Made by a program: the position numbers and the translations under genes
Notes under the pieces: model-generated
Told to the model about the DNA's origin: nothing
The model's input: only the letters and a program-made list of their open reading frames with translations
The model's database searches: none
In this document: positions 26,615-35,502 of the stretch, piece after piece
Numbering within the stretch: position 1 is the stretch's first letter
Layout of the letters: every line of letters starts with the position of its first letter
Source: Streptomyces sp. NBC_01288
Lineage (GTDB): Bacteria > Actinomycetota > Actinomycetes > Streptomycetales > Streptomycetaceae
Direction: 5' to 3'
Assembly (NCBI RefSeq): GCF_035982055.1
Contig: NZ_CP108427.1
Location: 9,547,001-9,611,000, forward strand
Length of the DNA stretch: 64,000 nt

Positions 26615-27573
26615 ACACCCTGTCCGTGTCCTCGTACAGCCTCCGCGAGCAGTTCGGCCCGCTGGTCTTCGACTTCGTGGACCCCCAGGGCAATCCCGTG
26701 CACATCGAACTGCCCTACCCGAAACTGCTGAACCTCTCGGAGTTCCCGGCCCGCGCCAGGGACACCTTCGGCGTCGACACCATCGAGACGGTCGCCTTCC
26801 AGTTCGCCGGGCTCGACGACCCGGAGATCGACCTGTTCGGCGACGCGCTCGCCGCCTCCGGTGTCCGGCTGGTCAATGTCGCGATCGACGTCGGCGACCT
26901 GCTCGAACCGGACGCCGACAAGCGCGCGGCCGACATCAAGCTCACCAAGCGGTGGATCGAGCGATTCACCGCCATGGGGGCGCAGTTCGTACGGGTCAAC
27001 CCCGGCTCGCCCTTCAGCCGGCACAACGAGGCCACGCCCCCTGCCCAGTTGATCGACGGGCTCGGCGAGGTCGGCGCGTTCGCGCAGCAGCAGGGTTCCC
27101 GGCTGCTCGTGGAGAACCACGGTGGCCCGAGTGCCGACCCGGTCTGGATGGGGCAGTTGCTGAACGCCGCGGGGCGCGACGCCTGCGGCCTGCTGCTCGA
27201 CCTCGGCAACTTCGACGTCCTCACGTCCCGCGCGATGGCGGGCTTCGGGGACGCCCAGGGCGCTGAGCCGACCGACCCGGCCGAGCTGTACGCGTCGCTC
27301 GACCTGACCCCCGTGTACGACGCCGTCGACGCGCTGGCCGAGTACACCGAGCTGGTCAGCCTCAAGGCGAACTACGTCACCGAGGACGGTGCCGTAGGAC
27401 CCGTCGACCTGCCGCGCGCGCTCGGGATCCTCGCCGCCCACGGCTACACCGGCCCGCTCTCGGTCGAGTACGAGGGCACCGGCGGCGACCCCTGGGCGAA
27501 GAGCGCCCGGGTCCTCGAAGTCGCCGCGTCCGCACTCGCCGAATCCGGCACAGCCCCGCACACCGCCCCGTAG
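26611..27573 (+). CDS. Sugar phosphate isomerase/epimerase-like TIM barrel (1 of 5)
   Basis: A 320-residue AP-endonuclease-2/xylose-isomerase-like barrel. Candidate metal ligands fall at strand ends: Glu in LLVENHGG, Asp in LLLDLGNFD, and Glu in LSVEYEGTGG. The usual His-Asp pair is replaced by LKANYV, so metal coordination differs from textbook members. Related proteins isomerise, epimerise or eliminate at 3-keto sugars. ATGA overlap with the transporter; 33 bases before the GMC oxidase. Role within the cluster is inferred. Confidence 0.8.
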   Translation: MNTLSVSSYSLREQFGPLVFDFVDPQGNPVHIELPYPKLLNLSEFPARARDTFGVDTIETVAFQFAGLDDPEIDLFGDALAASGVRLVNVAIDVGDLLEPDADKRAADIKLTKRWIERFTAMGAQFVRVNPGSPFSRHNEATPPAQLIDGLGEVGAFAQQQGSRLLVENHGGPSADPVWMGQLLNAAGRDACGLLLDLGNFDVLTSRAMAGFGDAQGAEPTDPAELYASLDLTPVYDAVDALAEYTELVSLKANYVTEDGAVGPVDLPRALGILAAHGYTGPLSVEYEGTGGDPWAKSARVLEVAASALAESGTAPHTAP

Positions 27574-27606
27574 CCAAGCGCCCCGTAGCCAAGGAGGAGT
27601 TCCGCC

Positions 27607-29157
27607 ATGAACGACACGGTCCGTACCACCGAAGAGGTCGACGTCCTCATCATCGGCTCCGGTCCCGCCGGTGCCACCTACGCCCGGACCATCGGCGACG
27701 CACGGCCGTCCGCGCGCATCCTCATGGTCGAGGTCGGCCCCGCGATCCCCGGCCACCGCGGCGAGCACACCCAGAACATGACCGAGTCCGCCCGGTCCGC
27801 CGCGCAACTGCTCACCCAGGGACCGGACTTGGGCGTGAAGCGGGCCACGGCACTGGCCGACATCGCGCCGGGCATCGACCCCAGCCTGGAATTCCGGACG
27901 GCGCTGCTCCCTGGCCTGTTCCCCCTCGACCCCAGCCCCCGGCTCCCCGACGGCGAGGTCGGCCTGCCGGGGGCGAGCATGGCCAGCGGCGTGGGCGGGA
28001 TGGGCATCCACTGGGGCACCAGCACCCCACGTCCCCACCAGTCCGAACGCATCCCCTTCGTCCCCGGCGACGAACTCGACGCGGCACTCGACCACGCCGA
28101 GCACCTGCTGGGGGTGACCACGTACGAACCGGCCGGTCTGAGCGCGGCGATCCAGAAGGCGATGGCGGAGGAGTTCAACGGGCCGGGCCTCACCCCGGTC
28201 ACCTCCGGAGCGAGCGCCAGCCACTGGGAGGGCGACACCCTGGTGTTCTCCGGCACCGGTGTGATCCTGGGCGATCTGGAACAGACCGTGCCGGGCTTCG
28301 AGTTGCGGGCTGAGACGCTGGCCCGCCGGGTGCTCGTGGCGGACGGGACAGCGGTCGGCGCCGTGCTGGAGGACCGCCGCACGGGGGAGACATACCAGGT
28401 AAGGGCGGCCCGTGTCGTGGTCTGCGCCGACGGGCTGCGCACGCCGCAGGTGCTGTTCGCCTCCGGGATCAGGCCGCGCGCGCTCGGCCACCACCTCAAC
28501 GAGCACTTCCAGATGAACACGTTCGTCACCCTGCACGACGAGTTCGACCCGGCGACCTTCGACCAGGACGGCGGCAGCCTCGGGGGCGCCTCCATCCCGT
28601 TCTCCGACGCCCGACCGATGCAGGGCGGCATCGTGACCCTGGCCAACTCGCCCTACAAGCTGCCCTTCGGCGACGAACTGTCGCTCTCCCGGCTCGGTAT
28701 CGCCGTCTGGTACGGCGCGAAGGACATCCAGTACCGCGACGCCGTCGAGTTCAGCGAGACCGAGACCGACGGCTACGGCATGCCGAAGATGACCATCCGC
28801 TACGCCCACACGGACAAGGACCGCGCGACGATCGAGGCCATGTGGGAGAACTCCGTCCGCAGCGCCTCCCGCATCGGCACGGTCCTCGACCAGCCCGAGT
28901 TCGCGGTCGGCGGCTCGTCCCTGCACTACCAGGGCACGGTCCGGATGGGAGAGTCCGACGACGGCGAGTCGGTGTGCGACCAGTACCTGCGGGTCTGGGA
29001 CGTCGACAACCTGTACGTCGGCGGCAACGGCGTCATCCCCACCGCCACGGCGGCCAACCCCACGCTCACCATGGTCGCGCTCGCCTGGCGCGCGGCCGTC
29101 CAACTCGCCCAGGAACTCGGTGAGTTGGAGGGGTCGGCCCATGCGACCGCGCGGTAG
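27607..29157 (+). CDS. GMC oxidoreductase, pyranose-oxidase-like (glycoside 3-oxidase candidate)
   Basis: A 516-residue FAD enzyme: dinucleotide motif DVLIIGSGPAGATYA at 12-26, an MGIHWGTSTPRPH segment, and C-terminal GSSLHYQGTVRMG with NGVIPTATAANPTLTMVALA, providing the catalytic His and Asn of the glucose-methanol-choline family. The layout fits bacterial pyranose-2-oxidase-like enzymes, several of which oxidise C3 of the sugar in O- or C-glycosides. No signal peptide, so cytoplasmic. It stands between isomerase-like and Gfo/Idh/MocA genes; its 3' end overlaps the next gene by 17 bases. Confidence 0.82.
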   Translation: MNDTVRTTEEVDVLIIGSGPAGATYARTIGDARPSARILMVEVGPAIPGHRGEHTQNMTESARSAAQLLTQGPDLGVKRATALADIAPGIDPSLEFRTALLPGLFPLDPSPRLPDGEVGLPGASMASGVGGMGIHWGTSTPRPHQSERIPFVPGDELDAALDHAEHLLGVTTYEPAGLSAAIQKAMAEEFNGPGLTPVTSGASASHWEGDTLVFSGTGVILGDLEQTVPGFELRAETLARRVLVADGTAVGAVLEDRRTGETYQVRAARVVVCADGLRTPQVLFASGIRPRALGHHLNEHFQMNTFVTLHDEFDPATFDQDGGSLGGASIPFSDARPMQGGIVTLANSPYKLPFGDELSLSRLGIAVWYGAKDIQYRDAVEFSETETDGYGMPKMTIRYAHTDKDRATIEAMWENSVRSASRIGTVLDQPEFAVGGSSLHYQGTVRMGESDDGESVCDQYLRVWDVDNLYVGGNGVIPTATAANPTLTMVALAWRAAVQLAQELGELEGSAHATAR

Positions 29158-30286
29158 CGGCACCGGGGTGCGGGCGGCGATCGTCGGCGGCGGCATGGTC
29201 GCGGCCATCCACCGGCGCGCGATCCACGCGGCGGGCGGCGTGCTGGCCGGGGTGCTCGGCTCCCGGCCCGAGCGGTCCGCCCAGATCGCCGCCGGCTGGG
29301 GAGTCGTCGCCTTCCCCGACCTCGCCGCGCTCTTGGCCGCGGACGTCGACGTGGTCCATGTGTGCACGCCCAACTCGACCCATTCTTCCTACGGGTTGGC
29401 CGCGCTCAGAGCGGGCCGGCACCTCGTCTGCGAGAAGCCGATCGCGACCTCCGTGCCGGAGGCGGCGGAACTGGCCTCCGTCGCCTCGGCGGCCGGGCTC
29501 GTCGCCACAGTGCCGTTCGTCTACCGGTACCACCCGATCGTCCGCGAACTGCGGGCGCGGGGACTGGCCGGGGAGTTCGGCAACTGGCATCTTCTGCACG
29601 GCAGTTACCTCCAGGACTGGATGCTGTCGCCCACCGCCGGGAACTGGCGCGTCCGGGCCGAGGCGGGCGGGCGCTCACGCGCCTTCGCCGATATCGGCTC
29701 GCACTGGTGCGACCTGGTGGAGTTCGTCTCCGGCGAACGCTTCGACGTACTCACGGCGTTGACGTCCATCGCCGTCCCGGAGCGGCCCGAGGGCTCGGCG
29801 GAGAGCTTCACCACGGCCGCCGACACCACCCGGCTCGTTCCGGTCGCGACCGAGGACACCGCGGTCGTCACCTTGCGGACCGCCACCGGCGTGCCCGCGA
29901 ACGTGGTGGTGTCGCAGGTCTCCGCCGGGCGGCGCAACCGGCTCTGGTTCGAACTCGACGGCGCGGCGGGTTCCGCCGTCTTCGACCAGGAGAACCCGGA
30001 GTCCGCCTGGCTCGGCACGCCGGACGGCGCCACGGTCATCGCGCGCGGGACCGGCACGGTCTCCGCCGACCAGCAGCGGCTGTCGTACCTCCCCGGCGGC
30101 CATGCCCAGGGCTACCAGGACTGCTTCGACGCGTTCGTGGCCGACACCTACGCCGCGATCGCCGGGGACAAGCCGCCCGGACTGCCGACCCTGGAGGACG
30201 GGCTGCGCACCGCCAGGATCGTCGACGCCGTACTCGACTCGGCGGCGTCCGGGGCCTGGACCCCCATCGAAAGGACACTGCCATGA
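29141..30286 (+). CDS. Gfo/Idh/MocA-family dehydrogenase
   Basis: A 381-residue NAD(P)-dependent sugar or cyclitol dehydrogenase: VRAAIVGGGMVAAIHRRAIH is the Rossmann motif, CEKPIA holds the catalytic Lys of the EKP signature, and DIGSHWCDLVEF the His-containing active-site helix. With the neighbouring flavoenzyme it may oxidise or reduce C3 of a glycoside. The start at 29141 follows GGAGGGG and lies inside the preceding gene; ATGA overlap with the following isomerase. Confidence 0.87.
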   Translation: MRPRGSGTGVRAAIVGGGMVAAIHRRAIHAAGGVLAGVLGSRPERSAQIAAGWGVVAFPDLAALLAADVDVVHVCTPNSTHSSYGLAALRAGRHLVCEKPIATSVPEAAELASVASAAGLVATVPFVYRYHPIVRELRARGLAGEFGNWHLLHGSYLQDWMLSPTAGNWRVRAEAGGRSRAFADIGSHWCDLVEFVSGERFDVLTALTSIAVPERPEGSAESFTTAADTTRLVPVATEDTAVVTLRTATGVPANVVVSQVSAGRRNRLWFELDGAAGSAVFDQENPESAWLGTPDGATVIARGTGTVSADQQRLSYLPGGHAQGYQDCFDAFVADTYAAIAGDKPPGLPTLEDGLRTARIVDAVLDSAASGAWTPIERTLP

Positions 30287-31299
30287 CCACCGGCACGCAC
30301 TCGGTGACGCTGTTCACCGGTCAATGGGCCGATCTGCCCCTGGAGGAGGTGGCCCGGCTCGCCTCCGAGTGGGGCTACGACGGGCTCGAAGTCGCCTGTT
30401 CCGGCGAGCACTTGGACGTATGGCGTGCCGCCGAGGACGACGCCTACCTGCGCGGCCGGCTCGACATCCTCGACAAGTACGGGCTCAAGGTCTGGGCGAT
30501 CTCCAACCACCTGAAGGGCCAGGCCGTCTGCGACGACCCGATCGACTTCCGGCACCGGGCGATCGTCGGCAGCCGGGTGTGGGGCGACGGGGACGCCGAG
30601 GGCGTACGCTGGCGCGCTGCCGAGGAGTTGAAGCTCACGGCGCGGGTCGCCCGCAGGATGGGCGTGGACACCGTCGTCGGCTTCACCGGATCGAAGATCT
30701 GGCAGTACGTCGCCATGTTCCCGCCCGTACCGGCCGCCGTCATCGAGGCCGGCTACGAGGACTTCGCCGACCGCTGGAATCCCGTCCTCGACGTGTTCGA
30801 CGGGGAGGGCGTGAGGTTCGCGCACGAGGTCCACCCCGGCGAGATCGCCTACGACTACTACACCAGCGTACGGGCGCTCGAAGCGATCGGTCACCGGACG
30901 GCGTTCGGCTTCAACTGGGACCCGAGCCACATGATGTGGCAGCACATCGACCCGGTCGGCTTCATCACCGACTTCGCCGATCGCATCTACCACGTCGACT
31001 GCAAGGACACCCGGATCCGTCCGGTCAACGGCCGTTACGGCGCCCTCGGTTCACACCTGCCGTGGGGTCATGTGCACCGCGGCTGGGACTTCGTCTCGAC
31101 CGGGCACGGCGACGTGCCGTGGGAGGACTGCTTCCGCGCACTCCGTGCCATCGGCTACGACGGCCCGATCTCCGTCGAGTGGGAGGACGCCGGCATGGAC
31201 CGGCTCCAGGGCGCCGCGGAAGCGGTGAACTTCGTGCGCTCGCTGCTGTGGAAGCTCCCCGAGGCGGCCTTCGACGCGGCGTTCGGCAATCAGGACTGA
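30283..31299 (+). CDS. Sugar phosphate isomerase/epimerase-like TIM barrel (2 of 5)
   Basis: A 338-residue xylose-isomerase-like barrel with a full set of metal ligands: Glu and His in FAHEVHPGEIAYD, Asp and His in NWDPSHMMWQ, His-x-Asp in YHVDCKDTR, and Glu in ISVEWEDAG. VVGFTGSKIWQYVAMFPP is typical of the subgroup found beside Gfo/Idh/MocA genes in sugar-catabolic clusters. Likely reactions are isomerisation, epimerisation or beta-elimination of a 3-keto sugar or glycoside. It ends tail-to-tail with a TetR gene, overlapping it by 10 bases. Confidence 0.87.
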   Translation: MTTGTHSVTLFTGQWADLPLEEVARLASEWGYDGLEVACSGEHLDVWRAAEDDAYLRGRLDILDKYGLKVWAISNHLKGQAVCDDPIDFRHRAIVGSRVWGDGDAEGVRWRAAEELKLTARVARRMGVDTVVGFTGSKIWQYVAMFPPVPAAVIEAGYEDFADRWNPVLDVFDGEGVRFAHEVHPGEIAYDYYTSVRALEAIGHRTAFGFNWDPSHMMWQHIDPVGFITDFADRIYHVDCKDTRIRPVNGRYGALGSHLPWGHVHRGWDFVSTGHGDVPWEDCFRALRAIGYDGPISVEWEDAGMDRLQGAAEAVNFVRSLLWKLPEAAFDAAFGNQD

Positions 31300-31880
31300 G
31301 ACTCCATGCCCTGTATCCCGCTCAGGACGGTGTCGACGAGGCTGTCGAGGAACTCCGGTGTGGCGGGCTGCCGTACGAGCAGGCGGTAGAGCATCGCTCC
31401 GACGAGGGCCTCGGCGGCAGCGGTGGCGGATACCGGCCGTGCCGCGGGCGCCGCGTCCCGCAGACGTGCGGTGAGGGCGTCCTCGGACGCGGCGGTGACA
31501 TGGTCGTAGAACCTGCGGGCCACGTCGTCGCTCTCGGCCGCCGCGGCGGTGGAGGCGCGGATCAGCGCCGCGCTCTGCGGCTCGGCGAGGTGGTCGGCGA
31601 AGCCCTCCAGCCAGTCGCGCAGATCGCGGCGGATGGACCCCGTGTTCGGCATGGGGGTCGTGGCGGGGAAGCCGTAGCCGTCGAGAACGCATTCGGCGAC
31701 CAGGGCGCTCTTGGACGGATACCAGCGGTAGACGGTCTGCTTGCCCGCGCCGGCGGCGGCCGCGATGCGGTCGATGGACAGCTTGTCGTAGCCGTGGGCC
31801 GCGAGCTCGTCGCGGGTCGCTTCGAGGACGGCCCGGCGTACGGCTTCGCTGCGGGTACGGCCGCGTCGCGTGTCGGACAT
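31290..31880 (-). CDS. TetR-family regulator, divergent from the SDR/MFS/ligase operon
   Basis: A 196-residue TetR protein (VLEATRDELAAHGYDKLSIDRIAAAAGAGKQTVYRWYPSKSALV) with a C-terminal domain of the TetR_C family typical of efflux-pump repressors. It is divergent from an SDR gene with a palindrome between them and probably represses that operon, which includes an MFS exporter. Confidence 0.88.
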   Translation of the reverse strand: MSDTRRGRTRSEAVRRAVLEATRDELAAHGYDKLSIDRIAAAAGAGKQTVYRWYPSKSALVAECVLDGYGFPATTPMPNTGSIRRDLRDWLEGFADHLAEPQSAALIRASTAAAAESDDVARRFYDHVTAASEDALTARLRDAAPAARPVSATAAAEALVGAMLYRLLVRQPATPEFLDSLVDTVLSGIQGMESQS

Positions 31881-31919
31881 GTTGACGAGAGTAGCTGGCC
31901 GCGTATGGTGAACATTCAG

Positions 31920-31936
31920 CGAGACAAAAAGTCTCG
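31920..31936. promoter_or_regulatory. Palindromic operator between TetR and SDR
   Basis: CGAGAC-aaaaa-GTCTCG, a 6-bp perfect dyad around an A5 centre, 14 bases before the SDR start codon and 40 before the TetR start, in an AT-rich patch. Confidence 0.65.
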
Positions 31937-31949
31937 AATTAGGGATCGG

Positions 31950-32780
31950 GTGAGTGCCGTGGACGGACACGTGCTGGTCATCATCGGGGCCGGCGGCATG
32001 GGCGAGGCCGTGGCCCGCCGTCTGGGCCAGGGTCGGACCGTCCTGCTCGCCGACATCGGCGAGCAGACCCTCAAGCGGGCGGAGGCGGTGCTGACCGGTG
32101 AGGGTCTCACCGTCGTGACACACGCCGTGGACGTGACCTCGGCCGACTCGGTGGGCGAACTGGCGGTCGTGGCCCGCGACTTGGGGGAAGTCGCGCAGGT
32201 CGTGCACACGGCGGGTCTGTCACCGGTGCAGGCTTCGGTCGAGGCGATCCTCGCCGTCGACCTGCTCGGCGTCGCGCTCGTGCTCGACGCGTTCGCGCCG
32301 GTGATCGCACCCGGCGGCGCGGGCGTCGTCATCGCCAGCATGGCCGGCCACCTGACCGTCCCCCTCACCCCGGAGCAGGAGCGCGCGCTGGCCACGACAC
32401 CCTCCGCCGAACTGCTCCAACTGCCTTTCCTCGCACCGGACTTGGTCACCGAAGCGGGCGTGGCGTACGGCATCGCCAAGCGCGCCAACCACCTGCGGGT
32501 CATGGCGGCCAGCACGGCGTGGGGGCGGCGCGGGGCGCGGATCAACAGTGTCAGCCCCGGCGTCATCTCCACGGCCATGGGTCAGGCCGAACTCGCCGGT
32601 CCGGACGGCGAGTTCATGCGCACGCTGGTCGGCATGTCCGGGACCGGGCGGCTCGGCACCCCCGGCGACATCGCCGGCGCCACCGCCTTCCTGCTGGGCC
32701 CGGAGGCGACCTTCATCACCGGTACCGACCTGACCGTCGACGGCGGCGTCATCGCCGCGGCCCGCACGCTCGCACTCTGA
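31950..32780 (+). CDS. Short-chain dehydrogenase/reductase
   Basis: A 276-residue SDR of unusual form: nucleotide motif VIIGAGGMGEAVARRL, VHTAGLSP in place of NNAG, catalytic Ser in IASMAGH, and YGIAKRANH (YxxxK) after a longer than usual insertion (TPEQERALATTPSAELLQ), then INSVSPGVISTAMGQ. A similar layout occurs in dehydrogenases acting on bulky alcohols such as hydroxysteroids. The GTG start at 31950 follows AGGGA; a second GTG lies nine bases on. Confidence 0.83.
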   Translation: MSAVDGHVLVIIGAGGMGEAVARRLGQGRTVLLADIGEQTLKRAEAVLTGEGLTVVTHAVDVTSADSVGELAVVARDLGEVAQVVHTAGLSPVQASVEAILAVDLLGVALVLDAFAPVIAPGGAGVVIASMAGHLTVPLTPEQERALATTPSAELLQLPFLAPDLVTEAGVAYGIAKRANHLRVMAASTAWGRRGARINSVSPGVISTAMGQAELAGPDGEFMRTLVGMSGTGRLGTPGDIAGATAFLLGPEATFITGTDLTVDGGVIAAARTLAL

Positions 32781-32799
32781 ACCGAACGAGGAACTGGGC

Positions 32800-34845
32800 A
32801 TGATGACGGCCACGGCTACGGCCACGAAGGAACGGGGCGAAGCGGCCCCGGCGCGGCTGAGCCGCAAGAAGACCAACGCCGTCTTCGGCGCGGTGCTGCT
32901 CGGCATGCTGATGGCCGCGCTCGACCAGACGATCGTGGGCACGGCGCTGCCGACCATCGTGGGCGACCTCGGCGGCGCGGGCCACCTGTCCTGGGTGGTC
33001 ACGTCCTATCTGCTCGCCGAGACCGTCATGACCGTGGTCGTCGGCAAGTTCGGCGACCTGTTCGGCCGCAAGCGGATGTTCCAACTGTCCGTGGTCGTCT
33101 TCGGCGCCGGCTCGTTCTTCTGCGGGTTCGCCGACAGCATGACCGCGCTCGTGCTGTGGCGCGCGGTGCAAGGGCTCGGCGCCGGCGGGCTGATGGTCAC
33201 CTCGACCGCGCTGATCGCCGACATCGTGCCGCTGCGCGAACGGGGCAAGTACCAGGGCATCCTCGGCTCCGTCTTCGGCGTGGTGACCGTCGCCGGCCCG
33301 ATGCTCGGCGGCCTGTTCGTCGACCACCTGTCCTGGCGCTGGTCGTTCTACGTCAACATCCCGCTGGTCGTCGTCGTACTCGCCGTGGCCGCGTCCGCGA
33401 TGCCCAGCGCACGCGCCGCGCTCAAGCCCGTGGTCGACTACCTCGGCATCCTGCTGATCGGCCTCGCCTCAACGGGCCTGATCCTGGTGACCAGTTGGGG
33501 CGGCACGCAGTACGCCTGGGGCTCGCCGACGATCATCGGGATGGCCGTCGGGTCGGTCGTACTCCTTGGGCTGTTCGTGTGGGTGGAGCTGCGGGCGAAG
33601 GAACCCATGCTGCCGATGCGACTGTTCCGCAACCCGGTCTTCACCATCGGCGGGCTGCTGAGCTTCGCCGTCGGCTTCGCCATGCTGGGCGCGCTGTCCT
33701 ATCTGCCGACCTACATGCAGTACGTGCAGGGGGCGACGGCGACGTCCTCGGGCATCCGGCTGCTGCCGATGGTGCTCACCCTGCTGATCGCGTCGATCGT
33801 GTCCGGCAGCCTCGTCGGCAGGACCGGGCGGTACAAGATCTTCCCGGTCCTCGGCGCCGTGCTCATCTCCCTCGGGCTGTTCCTGCTCTCCCGCCTCGAC
33901 GCCGACACAGGTTTCTGGGAGGCGTCGCTCTACATGGCGGTGCTGGGCCTCGGCATCGGGCTCGGCATGCAGGTGCTCGTCATCGCCGTGCAGTCCACGG
34001 TGGACTACTCCGACCTGGGTGTGGCGACCTCCGGGGTGAGCTTCTTCCGGTCGATCGGCAGTGCCTTCGGAGCCGCGATCTTCGGGACCATCTACACCGG
34101 CCGGCTGTCGATCAACCTGGGCAACGCGCTGGCCGCGCATCCGCTGCCGGCGGGGACCGACCCCCGGGCCGCGGAGGTGCCGGCGCTGCTCCACAAGCTT
34201 CCGGCCTCGGTGTCCCGGGGTGTGATCGACGCCTACAGCGATTCGCTTCAGACGGTGTTCCTCGCCGCCGCACCCGTGGGCCTGGTCGCGCTGGTGCTCG
34301 CGTTGTTCCTCAAGGAGGTCCCGCTGCGCGACACGTCGAAGGCGGGCGCGGCGGACATCGGTGACGGCTTCGGCATGCCCGAGGCGCGCGATCAGGACCG
34401 TGAGCTGGAACGCGCCGTAGCGAAGCTCTTCTTCCGTGAACGCAAGAAGGCCGCGCCCGCCATCATCGCGAGATCCGGGACGGAACTGGATCCCGGCGGC
34501 CTGTGGTGCCTGGTCCAGGTCTATCTCCAGGAACGACGCGACGAACCACCCACCCTGACAGCGATCGGCGAGCGGTTCTCCGTCCCGGCCCAGGTGCTCG
34601 AACCGGCGTTCACGCACCTGGAGCGGACCGGACACCTACGGCACACGAGCGGGCAGTGGACGCTCACCGACAGCGGCCGCACAGAGTTCGAGAAGCTCGC
34701 CACCGCGTGGAAGGACTGGCTGGCCGAGCGGCTCGACGACTGGGGCAGCGGCCCCGAACTGGACGCCGCGATCGGCCGGGTGGCCGGACGCCTGCTCGAC
34801 CAGGGCGTCGACGACCCGACACGCGCACAGCACGCGCTGACCTGA
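32800..34845 (+). CDS. DHA2-family (EmrB/QacA) MFS transporter with C-terminal winged-helix domain
   Basis: A 681-residue protein. Residues 20-510 are a 14-span drug:H+ antiporter with DQTIVGTALPTIVGDLG in helix 1 and GKFGDLFGRKRMF in loop 2-3. The last 130 residues are soluble and carry a winged-helix-like sequence (LWCLVQVYLQERRDEPPTLT...LEPAFTHLERTGHL... WTLTDSGRTEFEKLA). A fused DNA-binding-like domain suggests a sensory or autoregulatory role but may simply be structural. Start set by GAGGAAC. Confidence 0.88.
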   Translation: MMTATATATKERGEAAPARLSRKKTNAVFGAVLLGMLMAALDQTIVGTALPTIVGDLGGAGHLSWVVTSYLLAETVMTVVVGKFGDLFGRKRMFQLSVVVFGAGSFFCGFADSMTALVLWRAVQGLGAGGLMVTSTALIADIVPLRERGKYQGILGSVFGVVTVAGPMLGGLFVDHLSWRWSFYVNIPLVVVVLAVAASAMPSARAALKPVVDYLGILLIGLASTGLILVTSWGGTQYAWGSPTIIGMAVGSVVLLGLFVWVELRAKEPMLPMRLFRNPVFTIGGLLSFAVGFAMLGALSYLPTYMQYVQGATATSSGIRLLPMVLTLLIASIVSGSLVGRTGRYKIFPVLGAVLISLGLFLLSRLDADTGFWEASLYMAVLGLGIGLGMQVLVIAVQSTVDYSDLGVATSGVSFFRSIGSAFGAAIFGTIYTGRLSINLGNALAAHPLPAGTDPRAAEVPALLHKLPASVSRGVIDAYSDSLQTVFLAAAPVGLVALVLALFLKEVPLRDTSKAGAADIGDGFGMPEARDQDRELERAVAKLFFRERKKAAPAIIARSGTELDPGGLWCLVQVYLQERRDEPPTLTAIGERFSVPAQVLEPAFTHLERTGHLRHTSGQWTLTDSGRTEFEKLATAWKDWLAERLDDWGSGPELDAAIGRVAGRLLDQGVDDPTRAQHALT

Positions 34846-34901
34846 CGACACCCACGATCTCTCCGCCCTGAACCGGGCCGAGTACAGACCCAAGCCCCCT
34901 G

Positions 34902-34927
34902 CGGTCGGTCGCGCAGTCGACCGACCG
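34902..34927 (+). terminator. Intercistronic hairpin
   Basis: CGGTCGGTCG and CGACCGACCG form a perfect 10-bp stem with a 6-base loop, 57 bases after the transporter stop and 31 before the NTF2-like start. Genes on both sides run the same way, so it may attenuate or process the operon transcript. Confidence 0.5.
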
Positions 34928-34958
34928 GGGACCCGCAACCCCGACAGAGGAGATCGAC

Positions 34959-35501
34959 ATGCCCATCAACCGCACCGCGATGATCGACTACATGGATGCC
35001 CGTATCGCGAAGACCGACGACCCGAAACACCTCGAACTGCTGAACATGCTGCGCGCGCACATGCTGGGCGAGGTCAACCAGGACGTGGACGCGCTCCTCG
35101 CGACGATCTCCAAGTCCCGCCAGCAGTACCGCAGTTGGGGCTCCCCGGAGGACATGCAGCCGGCTTCGCGAGAGGCGATCCGGGCGTTCTACATCGAGCG
35201 ACAGGCCCTGGGCCAGCTGTACTTCCAGTTCGACATCGACCGGCTCACGGTCGCCGACGACATCATCGTCACCGACGGGGTGATGACGTCGCTCTTCCCC
35301 GGCGCGACCGTGGTGGGAATGGGCTTGCCGACCCCGCGCCCCGAGACCGTCCACGAGGTGACGATCCGGACGATCATCTCCTGGCCGTTCGACGAGGCCG
35401 GTCTGATCGTCGGCGAGGAGAGCTACTCCGTGGTCACCGGCGCCCGCCCGCTCGCCGACGAGGAGATCCCCGCGGACTATCCCGCCGGACTGGTGGGCTG
35501 A
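34959..35501 (+). CDS. SnoaL/NTF2-like protein
   Basis: A 180-residue single-domain protein with NTF2-like order: helices (YMDARIAKTDDPKHLELLNML), a DVDALLATISKS segment, then YIERQALGQLYFQFDIDR and beta strands to a HEVTIRTIISWPFDEAGLIV segment. Relatives occur in steroid, terpenoid and polyketide pathways as isomerases or hydratases. One base before the acyl-CoA synthetase start, so translation is coupled. Confidence 0.75.
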   Translation: MPINRTAMIDYMDARIAKTDDPKHLELLNMLRAHMLGEVNQDVDALLATISKSRQQYRSWGSPEDMQPASREAIRAFYIERQALGQLYFQFDIDRLTVADDIIVTDGVMTSLFPGATVVGMGLPTPRPETVHEVTIRTIISWPFDEAGLIVGEESYSVVTGARPLADEEIPADYPAGLVG

Positions 35502-35502
35502 C

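Noticed and set aside
26434..29373. A 979-codon open frame on the minus strand
   Set aside because: It is the antisense shadow of the MFS, isomerase and GMC genes; those have domain motifs, ribosome sites and proper codon bias, while this frame has none.
25238..31299. Complete known C-glycoside deglycosidase operon
   Set aside because: No small beta-subunit gene is found beside the isomerase-like genes, so the known two-subunit enzyme cannot be claimed.
30102..31949. Upstream extension of the SDR gene giving an 892-residue protein
   Set aside because: The extra 600 residues are out-of-frame translation of the isomerase and antisense TetR genes; the SDR starts at 31950 with a ribosome site.
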